The translations under genes were made by a program, and so were the position numbers. From assembly GCF_016405985.1 (NCBI RefSeq), contig NZ_JAEFCF010000022.1:24034-88033 (forward strand): 64,000 nt of DNA. The letters run 5' to 3'. Below are positions 17,402 to 25,499 of the stretch, in pieces. This DNA comes from Paracoccus sp. IB05. Lineage in GTDB: Bacteria > Pseudomonadota > Alphaproteobacteria > Rhodobacterales > Rhodobacteraceae. Every line of letters starts with the position of its first letter. Within the stretch, counting starts at the first letter, position 1. A model generated the notes under the pieces. It saw only the letters and a list, made by a program, of their open reading frames with translations. It did no database searches and was not told the origin of the DNA.

Positions 17402-17707
17402 TGCGGCATGAACACCCCCACCGATCCGATCAAATGGATCAACCAGTATCTGAACCTCGACGCGGCCGATCTGAACTGCGTCGAGGCGACCGTCGACCGG
17501 GTGCCGGGCGATGTCGGCTTCAACCTGCATTGCACCTATGCCGACAGCAGGGTGACCAAAGGCGCGCACACCGGCATAAGGTTCAACAACAGCCCGCTGC
17601 ATGTCGCCAATCCCGGCGTCGACTGGCAGGCGAATGAGGCGCTGTTGCTCTGGGGCAATGCGCAATATCGCAGCACCTCTTCCGCCTTGCCGGCCTCGTT
17701 TTTCTGA
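17402..17707 (+). pseudogene. Internal barrel fragment of a FepA-like TonB-dependent receptor
   Basis: About 98 residues, including INQYLNLDAADLNCVEATVD, CTYADSRVTKGA, RFNNSPLHVA and VDWQANEALLLWGNAQYRS. This is the alternating pattern of barrel strands in FepA/PfeA-type receptors just before the C-terminal strands. It is head-to-head with the minus-strand C-terminal piece at 17295-17397, so the gene was broken by an inversion or a composite rearrangement. The frame ends in unrelated sequence; a different frame at about 17680-17820 reads like a membrane-segment fragment (LAGLVFLSLSLPGAIWAWSN). Confidence 0.6.
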
Positions 17708-17818
17708 GCCTGTCTTTGCCGGGCGCGATCTGGGCCTGGTCCAACCCGGTGATTGCAGTCTCGGCCGTCGCGCTGGCGCTGGTCTCACCAGCCTTTGACG
17801 CCCAGGATCCGGCGGTAT

Positions 17819-17834
17819 GTTCATAATTATGGAC
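17819..17834. promoter_or_regulatory. Operator-like palindrome 1 upstream of hipB
   Basis: GTTCATAATTATGGAC is a 16-bp inverted repeat with one mismatched pair (ideal GTCCATAATTATGGAC). A second near-copy lies 82 bases downstream. Paired operators upstream of the antitoxin gene are typical of hipBA loci, where HipB dimers repress the promoter. Confidence 0.55.
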
Positions 17835-17900
17835 GGGATATGGTTTCGTGTCCAGTTTGCTGGTCATTCATTGACAACAAAGCAGCAGCGGCAGCATCAT

Positions 17901-17916
17901 GTCCGGAATTATGGAC
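17901..17916. promoter_or_regulatory. Operator-like palindrome 2 upstream of hipB
   Basis: GTCCGGAATTATGGAC matches the inferred consensus GTCCATAATTATGGAC at 14 of 16 positions, and its GTCC/GGAC ends are perfect. It lies about 100 bases before the hipB start, 82 bases from its sister site. Confidence 0.55.
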
Positions 17917-18008
17917 CCGAGCTCGTCTTCTGTCGGGAAAACCGGACAAGGCCCCGTCATGCCGCGCAGAAGAACCTAGTTCCCGCGTCACCCGCGAGGC
18001 GCTCCTGA

Positions 18009-18292
18009 TGCTGGGTCGCCTGATCCGCATCGGCCGGGCCGAACGCGGGCTGACGGCACAGGATCTTGCCGATCGGGCCGGGATCAGCCGCACCACGCTT
18101 TCCAACATCGAAAAGGGCGCGCCCGGTCCCGAGATCGGCACGGTATTCGAGGTCGCGGCGCTGGTCGGGGTCGCGCTGTTTGGCGAAGAGGAACGCGGCC
18201 TGCAGCTGCAAAATGCGCATCTTGGCGAAAAGCTGGCTTTGCTGCCGAAAGCGGTTCGCCGCAGCGTGAAGGAGGCCGATGATGACTTCTGA
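18009..18292 (+). CDS. hipB: HipB-like antitoxin, XRE-family DNA-binding protein
   Basis: About 94 residues with one Cro/C1-type helix-turn-helix: LGRLIRIGRAERGLTAQDLADRAGISRTTLSNIEKG. The recognition helix is around residues 25-35. Upstream in the same frame are PSSRVTREALL codons. An ATG at 17959 with MPRRR would reach this frame if one A were removed from AGAAGAACC, so the native start may lie there and the present sequence may carry a +1 indel. As it stands, ATG at 18009 with GAGG eight bases upstream gives a complete domain. It overlaps hipA by about 11 bases, the normal toxin-antitoxin coupling. HipB would bind the two palindromes upstream and neutralise HipA. Confidence 0.75.
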
Positions 18293-19605
18293 TACGCCCT
18301 TGCGCACCCCGACAAGCGCCTATGTCTGGGTCTGGCTGCCAGATGCGACAGAGCCGGTTGTGGCCGGGCGTCTCGACCGCGACGGCCAGCGGCTGACTTT
18401 CACCTATGGCGCAAGCTACCGGCGCCTGACCGGGGCAATTGCACTTTACACCCCCGAACTGCCGCTGCGCGAAGGGCTGATCGAACCGGCGCCCGGTCTG
18501 CAGATGGCAAGCGCGATCCGCGACGGCTCGCCCGATGCCTTGGGGGCGCCGGGTGATCCTCAACCGGCTGACGGCGAGGCGCCCGGATGCCCCGGATGTG
18601 CCGGAACTGGGGGAGCTGACCTTTCTTTTGCACTCGGGATCAGACCGGATCGGCGCGCTGGATTTTCAGGCCTCGGCCAAGGAATATATTCCGCGCCTTG
18701 CCACCGAGGCCTCGCTGGGCGAGCTGACAGAGGCCGCCGCCCTGATCGAACAGGGCATGCCGCTGCCGCCGGCGCTGGATCAGGCGCTCAATCACGGCGC
18801 CCCGATCGGGGGCGCGCGGCCCAAGGCGCTGATTGACGACGGTGACCGGAAATTCATCGCCAAGTTTTCCGCCAGCAATGACACCTACAGCGTGGTGAAG
18901 GCCGAGTTCATCGCCATGCGGCTGGCGCGGGCCTGTGGCCTGAACGCAGCTCCCGTGCAGCTGACCCGCGCCGCACATAAGGATGTGCTTCTGATCGAAC
19001 GCTTTGACCGGCGGCACACAGGTCATGGCTGGACAAGGCAGGCGATGGTCTCGGCCCTGACCATGCTCGGGCTTGACGAGATGATGGCCCGCTACGCCTC
19101 TTACGAGGATCTGGCAGAGCTGATCCGGCACCGTTTTACCAATCCGAGGGCGACGCTGCACGAGCTTTACGCGCGGATCTGTTTCAATGTGCTTTGCGGC
19201 AATACCGATGATCACGCGAGGAACCACGCGGCGTTCTGGGATGGCAGGATGCTGACCCTGACACCGACCTATGACATCTGCCCCCAGGGCCGCACAGGCA
19301 GCGAGGCCAGTCAGGCGATGCTGATCAAGGGCACTGCGCGCGCAAGCCGTCTTGCGACCTGCCTGACTGCCGCGCCGGATTTCCATCTGAGCGAGGCCGG
19401 GGCGCTGGCGCTGATGCAGCACCAGATCGAAACGATTGCGGCCCTGTGGCGGCCAATCTGCGAAGAGGCGGCGCTCAGCCCGGTTGACCGCCGTTTGTTT
19501 GCGGGCCACCGGTTTCTCAACGCCTATGCGATTGAGGCGCTGACGGGCCATCCGGCGCTGCGTGACGCCTTCGACCAGGCGCGCAGCATCATCATGGCAG
19601 ACTGA
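18282..19605 (+). pseudogene. hipA: HipA-like Ser/Thr kinase toxin, +1 frameshift
   Basis: The first 86 residues (SAYVWVWLPDATEPVVAGRL onward) are a HipA N-terminal domain. At 18540 the frame is lost: the sequence gives SPDALGAPGD where the family has SPDAWGRR. Removing one base restores SPDAWGRRVILNRL and runs to the stop at 19605. The downstream part has the kinase features: KFIAKFSASNDTYS (ATP-binding lysine region), GNTDDHARNH (catalytic Asp and Asn) and TPTYDICP (metal-binding Asp). Only one base separates this from an intact gene of about 440 codons, so it is either a recent inactivation or an assembly error. Intact HipA phosphorylates glutamyl-tRNA synthetase or related targets and causes dormancy. 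Confidence 0.8.
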
Positions 19606-19659
19606 ACGCATCTTAACCCGGCCCAGGGGTGTGATGCGCGCGCGGTTTCGGCGGCCCTC

Positions 19660-19688
19660 TTGACACATATCCCAATTTGAAACATATG
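19660..19688 (+). promoter_or_regulatory. Promoter of the Rrf2 regulator gene
   Basis: TTGACA at 19660-19665 and CATATG at 19683-19688 are separated by 17 bases. The predicted transcript start, about seven bases on, falls at or within one or two bases of the ATG at 19696. The mRNA would thus be leaderless. ACATAT occurs twice, at the edges of the spacer, and could be a recognition element. Confidence 0.5.
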
Positions 19689-19695
19689 AAGTTAC

Positions 19696-20139
19696 ATGAA
19701 ACGTGACAGCCGTCTTTCCTCGGTCCTGCATGCGCTTTTGCATATGGCGGAGCATGACGGGCCCATGACATCCGAGGCGCTTGGCCTCTGCCTTGGCACC
19801 AATCCGGTCGTGGTGCGCCGCACCATGGGGCTGTTGCGCGAGGCCGGGCTGGTGGCCGCCGCGCGCGGTCATGCCGGGGGCTGGCGGATCTCGGCCGATC
19901 TGACGACGGTCAGCCTGCGCCAGCTGCATGAGGCCCTGGGCGAGCCGGCGATCTTTGCCATCGGCAACCGCAACGAGACGCCGGACTGCCTGGTCGAACA
20001 GGCGGTGAATGCGGCGCTGGATCACGCTTTCGAAGAGGCCGAGGCGCTGCTGCTGGAGCGTTTCGCCGCCGTCTCCCTGGCCGATCTGGCCGTGGATTTC
20101 GCCCGCCGCCATGCCGCATGGCGGGCCGCTCAGGAGTAG
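19696..20139 (+). CDS. Rrf2-family transcriptional regulator
   Basis: A 147-residue winged-helix regulator. LSSVLHALLHMAEHDGPMTSEALG and NPVVVRRTMGLLREAGLVAA form the HTH; GGWRISADLTTVSLRQLHEAL is the wing and linker typical of Rrf2. It lacks the three-cysteine cluster of IscR/NsrR, having only isolated cysteines (GLCLG and PDCLVEQ), so it may sense redox state through thiols rather than Fe-S. No Shine-Dalgarno precedes the ATG, and the promoter position suggests leaderless translation. The next gene starts four bases after its stop with a good Shine-Dalgarno, so the pair forms an operon. Rrf2 regulators commonly control an adjacent thioredoxin-reductase-like flavoprotein. Confidence 0.88.
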   Translation: MKRDSRLSSVLHALLHMAEHDGPMTSEALGLCLGTNPVVVRRTMGLLREAGLVAAARGHAGGWRISADLTTVSLRQLHEALGEPAIFAIGNRNETPDCLVEQAVNAALDHAFEEAEALLLERFAAVSLADLAVDFARRHAAWRAAQE

Positions 20140-20143
20140 AAAG

Positions 20144-21031
20144 ATGCAGGATGTGATCGTGATCGGGGGCAGCTACGCCGGAATGGCAGCCGCCCTGCAA
20201 CTGCTGCGCGCGCGCCGCAAAGTGACGGTGATCGACGCGGGCGAAAGGCGCAACCGCTTTGCCGGCCAGTCACACGGGTTTCTGGGCCAGGACGGCACCG
20301 ACCCGGCGCTGATCTGGTCACAGGCGCGCGACCAGCTGCTGGCCTATCCGACCCTGACCTGGATCAGGGACGAGGCCTGCGGCGTCTCTGGCCAGCGCGA
20401 TGGCTTCCAGGTTGACCTGGCGGCGGGAGATCCCGTCCAGGGCCGGCGTCTGCTGTTTGCCAGTGGCGTCAAAGATCAGCTCCCCGAGATCCCGGGACTT
20501 GCGGAACGCTGGGGGAAATCGGTGTTTCACTGCCCCTATTGCCATGGCTATGAGCTTGACCAGGGCCGGATCGGTGTCATCGCCACCGGGCCGATGTCAC
20601 TGCATCAGGCGCAATTGCTGCCGGAATGGGGTGCGGTCACCTTTCTGACCCAGGGCCTTTACGCGCCTGATGCGGATGCGCGCGCGGATCTGGCGCGGCG
20701 CGGTGCAGAGATCGAGCCGACCCCGATTGCCCGCCTTTCCGGACATGCCGATTCTGAACTGACAGATGGCCGGGTGCTGCAATTTGCCGGGCTCTTCACC
20801 GCGACGCGCACCTCACCGGCCTGCCCTTTGGCCGAAGACTTTGGCTGCGAAATGACCGGGACGCCGATGGGCCGCCAGATCCTCACCGGCGACAGCAAGG
20901 AGACCACGATTCCCGGTGTCTTTGCCTGTGGGGATACCGCCCGCGCGCCGCATTCGGTCTCGCTGGCGGTGGGCGATGGCGCCTGGGCCGGGGCGCAGAT
21001 CCACCGCTCGCTGGTCTGGCCCGAAGGGTGA
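20144..21031 (+). CDS. Thioredoxin-reductase-like NAD(P)/FAD oxidoreductase
   Basis: About 295 residues. The FAD loop is VIGGSYAGMAAALQL at residues 6-20, the redox-active CPYC (HCPYCHGYE) is near residue 130, and the FAD-binding C-terminal motif FACGDTARAPHS is near 260. The order FAD, CxxC, NADPH domain matches thioredoxin reductase. The protein is close in length to TrxB and resembles the YpdA/HlpA-like group found beside Rrf2 regulators. AGGAG (20132-20136) overlaps the rrf2 stop and sets the start at 20144. It probably reduces a disulfide partner or a small electrophile under control of the upstream regulator; the partner is unknown. Confidence 0.88.
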   Translation: MQDVIVIGGSYAGMAAALQLLRARRKVTVIDAGERRNRFAGQSHGFLGQDGTDPALIWSQARDQLLAYPTLTWIRDEACGVSGQRDGFQVDLAAGDPVQGRRLLFASGVKDQLPEIPGLAERWGKSVFHCPYCHGYELDQGRIGVIATGPMSLHQAQLLPEWGAVTFLTQGLYAPDADARADLARRGAEIEPTPIARLSGHADSELTDGRVLQFAGLFTATRTSPACPLAEDFGCEMTGTPMGRQILTGDSKETTIPGVFACGDTARAPHSVSLAVGDGAWAGAQIHRSLVWPEG

Positions 21032-21039
21032 GATCCGGA

Positions 21040-21632
21040 GGATGAGCCACCGGGGGGAGGCCCACTCCCGGCCCTGCCGCCGGGACGCGATGCGCGGCAG
21101 CCGGATGGCCAGCGCCAAGCTGCGCATCCCGGCCCGGAAACAGCTTTTCGCGCAAGGTGCCGGGCGCATAGTCGGTCTGTGCTAGCCCGCGCTGGCGCAG
21201 GACCGGCATCACATGCTGCGCGAAATCGGCAAAGCTGCCCGGCAGGGTCTGACAGGCGATATTCACCCCGTCAATCCCGGCGTCACGCCATTCTACCAGC
21301 CGGTCCGCGATGGTCTCGGGCGAGCCGATGATGCGGCCATTATAGCTCATCGCCGTGCTCAGATCGCGCAGCCGCACCACCTTGCCGGGATTGGCCTCTT
21401 CGACAGAGGTGCTGAACCCCTGTAACCCTTCGATCTTCAGCTCGCGCACCGGCAGATCAGGGTCCAGCCTTGCGAAATCCACGCCCTGGAAGAACAGGAT
21501 ATCGCCGGGGGCGCAGCCATGGGCGGGCAACTGGCTGTTGATATCCGCAATCGCCCGCCGCGCGCCCTCCTGCCAGGAGCCTTCCCAGAGCCTGTAGGTG
21601 GCCTCGCCATAATCCCGCGCCCAGGCTAGCGA
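21040..21632 (-). pseudogene. C-terminal fragment of an LLM flavin monooxygenase
   Basis: On the minus strand, sequence from about 21630 reads DYGEATYRLWEGSW, ADINSQLPAHGC and GDILFFQGVDF. Then follow GRIIGSPETIADRLVEWRD, GIDGVNIACQTLPG and DFAQHVMPVLRQRGL, the characteristic C-terminal half of NtaA/DszA-type monooxygenases. The first half, including the FMN site, is missing, and two frames are used. The normal stop codon is lost, so the frame runs on antisense into the neighbouring flavoprotein gene. It is a decayed relative, not a duplicate, of the intact LLM gene at 15953. Confidence 0.7.
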
Positions 21633-21925
21633 TCATCATGCCGCGTGAGCCCGTCATGGCCGTGGTAGCGCTGTGGATCGGCGCGGTTTTGATGCGATGA
21701 GCATAGCGGCGGGGGTGGGTATTTGGTTTCAAATACAGGGTCGGTGCCGCAGTGCAGAAACCAAAGCCGCGAATTCAGACAGACAGGATTTTCTGTTTGC
21801 CGGCAGCCGGGAAGCCGCTTCGGCATGCAGGGCTGTGATGCACCGCGCCGCAGCTGCCCGCGCGGCCCCCGCACGGCCCCCGTGCGGAACAGGTGCCGGG
21901 ATCAGACCCCCGGCACCACGCAGGC
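21633..21925. other. Intergenic region, probably decayed DNA
   Basis: About 290 bases between the LLM fragment and the nepI-like gene. No gene is supported. The sequence changes abruptly from the LLM fragment near 21630, so this may be where the deletion or rearrangement that removed its 5' half occurred. A TATTTGGTTTCAAATA inverted repeat at 21719-21734 is the only palindrome noticed. Confidence 0.35.
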
Positions 21926-23122
21926 TCAGGCAGGCGTCGCGGCCGGGGCGCGCACGCCAAACGCGATCAGCAGACCGGCGAGAACCAGCAGCACCCCGCC
22001 GAAAGCATAGACCCCGTTCGCCCCGGTCGTGTCGTAAATAACGCCGCCACTTGCCGCACCAAGCGCAATGGCGAACTGGATCGCGGCCACGATCAGACCC
22101 CCGGCGCTTTCGGCGTCATCCGGCGCGATCCGCGTGTTCCAGGTCGTCCAGGCCACCGGCACCCCGCCAAAGGCCATGCCCCAGAGTGCAATCAGCGCAA
22201 GGCTCAGCAGCGATGCAGTATGGAGCCCGGACAGGACCAGCGCGCAGGCGCCCGCGATCAGCGGCATGGCAAAGAGCGTGAAGCTGACACTGCGTTTCAG
22301 GAGCGGCCCGGCCAGCAATGTCCCGATGAAATTCGCCACCCCGAAGCCCAGCAGGAAGGTGGTGAGCCAGCCGACACTCGCGCCGAGTGCGGTCTCGATA
22401 AAGGGCCGGATAAAGGTGAAAAGCGCGAACTGGCCGGTGAAGACCAGGGTGACGCAGACGATCCCCTGCCAGACGCCCGCGCGCAACAGAACGCGGAAGA
22501 TGGTGCCGATGCTTGCGCTTCCGGTCGCGGCCATCGCGGGCAGGGTCCGCCATTGCAGCAAAAGCCCGATGGCGCCGAACCCGGCCGACCAGAGGAACAC
22601 CGCGCGCCAGCCGACCAGCGCGCCAAGCCAGCTGCCCAGCGGTGTCGAGACAACCGTCGCCAGCGAGACGCCGGCAAAAATCAGCGACAGCGCTTTGGGC
22701 ACATCCGCCCCCGGCACCAGTCGCATCGCGGTCGCAGCCGACATGGTCCAGAACCCGCCAATGGCCACGCCAAGCAAAAGCCGCCCGGCCAGCAGGGTGG
22801 GGAAATTGAGTGCGGTCGCCACCAGAAGGTTCGACACGACCAGAAGGACCGAAAAGCTCAGCAGCACATGGCGCCGGTCGATCCCCCGCGTCAGCGTTGC
22901 GATCAAAAGCCCGGTGAAAAGCGCGACCACCGCCGTCGCCGTCACGCCCTGGCCGGCCAGGCCCTCGCTGATCTGCAGGTCCTCTGCCATGGGTGTGAGC
23001 AGGCTCATCGGCAGGAATTCGGCGGTGATCAGGCCAAAGACCCCGACGCTCAGCGCGTAGACGGCGCTCCAGCGCGGGGTGATCCGGTCGGGGCCGGCGG
23101 GGAGGGTGAGCGATCCGTGCAT
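21926..23122 (-). CDS. nepI: MFS exporter, NepI-like (purine ribonucleoside efflux family)
   Basis: A 398-residue, 12-helix major-facilitator protein. WSAVYALSVGVFGLITAEFLPMSLLTPMAEDL at the N-terminus, DRRHVLLSF in the loop 2-3 region, and GGFWTMSAATAMRLVP are close to NepI of E. coli, which exports inosine, guanosine and 6-mercaptopurine. Members of the wider DHA1 group export drugs or sugars, so the substrate is not fixed by sequence. The gene is divergent from an AraC regulator starting about 50 bases away, a classic arrangement in which the regulator controls the exporter. Confidence 0.85.
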   Translation of the reverse strand: MHGSLTLPAGPDRITPRWSAVYALSVGVFGLITAEFLPMSLLTPMAEDLQISEGLAGQGVTATAVVALFTGLLIATLTRGIDRRHVLLSFSVLLVVSNLLVATALNFPTLLAGRLLLGVAIGGFWTMSAATAMRLVPGADVPKALSLIFAGVSLATVVSTPLGSWLGALVGWRAVFLWSAGFGAIGLLLQWRTLPAMAATGSASIGTIFRVLLRAGVWQGIVCVTLVFTGQFALFTFIRPFIETALGASVGWLTTFLLGFGVANFIGTLLAGPLLKRSVSFTLFAMPLIAGACALVLSGLHTASLLSLALIALWGMAFGGVPVAWTTWNTRIAPDDAESAGGLIVAAIQFAIALGAASGGVIYDTTGANGVYAFGGVLLVLAGLLIAFGVRAPAATPA

Positions 23123-23171
23123 CTGTCAAAGCTTTCGAAGGTCAGTCGGGACTGGTGGTCTATCCTTCCTG

Positions 23172-24209
23172 ATGCGGACGATCTATGATGGCATGTCCGC
23201 AATTTTTGATCAGGCGTCCGACATGCTCGACCGATCCCCGAATGTCGCGCTGCCGATGGCCGGCACCAGCACCCCTGATATGATGAGCGAGCTGTTGATG
23301 GGCATGCGGCTCAATGGCATCAGCTATCGCCGGATGCAGCTGTCAGCCCCTTTTGGCATCGGCTTCGGCGGTGCGCCGGGCAAGGCGCAGCTGCATTTCG
23401 TCGCGCGGGGCGAGGCCTGGCTGGTGATCGACGGCACGCCGCGCCACATTGGCTGTGGCGATGCGGTGTTCCTGCCGCGCGGCACCGGACATGCACTGGT
23501 CTCACAGCCGGGGGCGCCGCTGCGCGACCTTGCCGATTTCGCCAGCGCGCCGATCTGTGACGCGGTGGATGAGATCAAAAGCTGTGATCAGGCGGCCTGC
23601 CGCAGCCAGGATGTGATCCTGTTCAGCGGCTGTATGGATCTTGATCTTGGCACCATGCTGCCGCTGATCGGCATGATGCCCGAGGTGATGCAGCTGAGCC
23701 AGCTTGCCGACCGACAGCCCGAAATCCTTCCGGTGCTGGAGGCGATGGAGCGCGAGGCCCGCTCCCGGCGCGCGGGCTTCGCCGGCATCCTTGCGCGGCT
23801 CGCCGATGTGGTCGCGGCCTCGATCATCCGGGGCTGGGTCGAAAGCGGCTGCGGCAGCGCCTCGGGCTGGGTCGAGGCTTTGCGCGATCCGAAACTCGGC
23901 CGGGTGCTGCTGGCTTTGCACCAGGATCCGGGGCGGGCCTGGACGGTCGCCATGATGGCCCATGAGATGGGCGCCTCGCGCTCGGTCTTTGCCGAACGGT
24001 TCCTTGCGGTGACCGGCCTGACGCCGATCCGCTATATCACCGATCTGCGGATGCGGCTGGCCGGACAATGGATCGCACAGGGCGGGATCGGGATCGAAGA
24101 GGCGGCGCATCAACTGGGCTACAGCTCACAGGCCGCCTTCAGCCGCGCCTTCAAACGTGCAACCGGGCAGCCGCCTGGCCTTGCCCGCCTTGCGGTGAAA
24201 CAGGCCTGA
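23172..24209 (+). CDS. AraC-family regulator with N-terminal cupin
   Basis: About 345 residues. The N-terminal part (residues 30-190) is an AraC-type cupin with LHFVARGEAWLVIDG and GDAVFLPRGTGHAL. The C-terminal 100 residues carry two helix-turn-helices: WTVAMMAHEMGASRSVFAERF and GIEEAAHQLGYSSQAAFSRAFKR, followed by TGQPPG. This arrangement (cupin_6 type) is common for regulators divergent from a transporter. The start is uncertain: ATGs at 23172, 23193 and 23223 are in frame and none has a strong Shine-Dalgarno. It probably controls the nepI-like gene. Confidence 0.85.
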   Translation: MRTIYDGMSAIFDQASDMLDRSPNVALPMAGTSTPDMMSELLMGMRLNGISYRRMQLSAPFGIGFGGAPGKAQLHFVARGEAWLVIDGTPRHIGCGDAVFLPRGTGHALVSQPGAPLRDLADFASAPICDAVDEIKSCDQAACRSQDVILFSGCMDLDLGTMLPLIGMMPEVMQLSQLADRQPEILPVLEAMEREARSRRAGFAGILARLADVVAASIIRGWVESGCGSASGWVEALRDPKLGRVLLALHQDPGRAWTVAMMAHEMGASRSVFAERFLAVTGLTPIRYITDLRMRLAGQWIAQGGIGIEEAAHQLGYSSQAAFSRAFKRATGQPPGLARLAVKQA

Positions 24210-24217
24210 CGCGGGGA

Positions 24218-25327
24218 TCAGCCCGGACCGATCCGCAGCGCGAGCGCCGCGACCTCGCTTTGCCGATGGGCGCCGGTTTTCCCGAGGATCGCCTTGAGGT
24301 GAAACCGCACCGTCTCGCGCGAGACCTGCAACAGGCCCGCGATCCGGTCGAGGTCGTGGCCATGCCCGATCAGGGCCATAACCTGCGCCTCGCGCGGGGT
24401 CAGATCGAACACGGCACGCAAAGCCGCAGCCGAGGTCTGCGGCGTGGCGGAAAGATCCACCAGCGTGAGGAGCGCGCCTTCCACCCCGAAGGCCCCGATC
24501 ATCGCCCCATGATAGGGCGCGGCGCGCAGGACCAGCGGCGCGACGCCCTCATCGCCGGGCAGCATCAGGGGGCCAGGGTTGTGACCGAGGGACAGGCGCG
24601 ACTGTGCGGCGGCTTCGATCATCCCGGCCAGCGCCGACTGGCGGCCGGGGTCGCTGGCCACCAGACGCCCGGCACTGACCCGGAGCGCGCTATGGGACAG
24701 ACGGTCGAAACAACCGTTGGAAAACAGCACCTTCCCCCAGCCATTCACGATCAGCGCCGGCATGCCCGCCCGGTCGAGCCCCTGCAAAATACCACCGGCC
24801 CGGACATGGGCCACCTTGCGCGCAAGGTCGGCCGCATTGCGCAGATGCGGCAGGAGCTGCCCGAACTTTGCCAGGTCATGATCGTCAAACAGGCCCTGCG
24901 CCTCGGTCCGCTGCAACGAGAGCGCGACATAATTGCGGGTCGGGTCTATCGCCAGGGATGCGGCACAGAACCAGGGCACCCCGGCAGACCGCGCGAAACC
25001 GGCATAATAGCGGCTGCGGTCGATCTCTGCCCTGGAAAACAAAAGCTGATCGGTCACCACCTCATGCGCGCTGACATAGCGTTGTGCGGCGATGGTGCGG
25101 GCATCGCACAGATGCCAGTTCTCCTCGAAGAACTGCTGCAGCACCGGCTCCATCCCCTTTGAATGCGGCAGGGCACCTTTCACAAAGGTCGCGGCGGGCA
25201 GAATGGCGCCGCGCGCCCTGAAGGACTGGGTGATCAGATCCAGCGCTTCTGTCCAAAGGTCCGGATTCAGCGCCGCCGCATAGAAACGGGCCACAACCTC
25301 GGGCAGTTCGGCAATGGCACTGGTCAT
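24218..25327 (-). CDS. LuxR-family regulator, C-terminal HTH
   Basis: About 369 residues. The last 65 residues form a LuxR/GerE helix-turn-helix: LTPREAQVMALIGHGHDLDRIAG, SRETVRFHLKAILGKTGAHRQSE. The first 290 residues have no recognised domain but show a PAS-like segment (MPALIVNGWGKVLFSNGCFDRL). ATG at 25327 with GGGAGA upstream is preferred over the longer frame. It converges on the AraC gene with eight bases between stops and is divergent from the secreted-protein operon starting at 25500, which it may regulate. The signal it senses is unknown. Confidence 0.82.
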   Translation of the reverse strand: MTSAIAELPEVVARFYAAALNPDLWTEALDLITQSFRARGAILPAATFVKGALPHSKGMEPVLQQFFEENWHLCDARTIAAQRYVSAHEVVTDQLLFSRAEIDRSRYYAGFARSAGVPWFCAASLAIDPTRNYVALSLQRTEAQGLFDDHDLAKFGQLLPHLRNAADLARKVAHVRAGGILQGLDRAGMPALIVNGWGKVLFSNGCFDRLSHSALRVSAGRLVASDPGRQSALAGMIEAAAQSRLSLGHNPGPLMLPGDEGVAPLVLRAAPYHGAMIGAFGVEGALLTLVDLSATPQTSAAALRAVFDLTPREAQVMALIGHGHDLDRIAGLLQVSRETVRFHLKAILGKTGAHRQSEVAALALRIGPG

Positions 25328-25499
25328 CAAGGTCTCCCGACCTGGAAATCCGCGGCGGCACAATCCCGGAGAGGTTCGCGGTGGCATTCTCGCAGGGCGG
25401 GCCGTTTGCGGGTCTGGAATCCCGTCATCCTACCCGAACGGGGGAGGATTTCCACAAGAGCCTGTCGCTAGCTGGAGCCGGGGCGAAATGGAGGATCTG
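25328..25499. promoter_or_regulatory. Divergent promoter region of the luxR gene and secreted-protein operon
   Basis: The 172 bases between two divergent starts must contain both promoters. No consensus -35/-10 boxes were recognised. GGGGGAGGA at 25440-25448 is an extra Shine-Dalgarno-like tract without a matching start. Confidence 0.35.

Noticed and set aside
21893..23188. A 431-codon plus-strand frame opposite the nepI-like gene
   Set aside because: Composition is Arg/Gln/Asp/Gly-rich with no hydrophobic core; the opposite strand encodes a clear 12-helix transporter.
24068..25162. A 364-codon plus-strand frame opposite the LuxR gene
   Set aside because: It is antisense to a well-supported regulator with an HTH; composition typical of a shadow frame.
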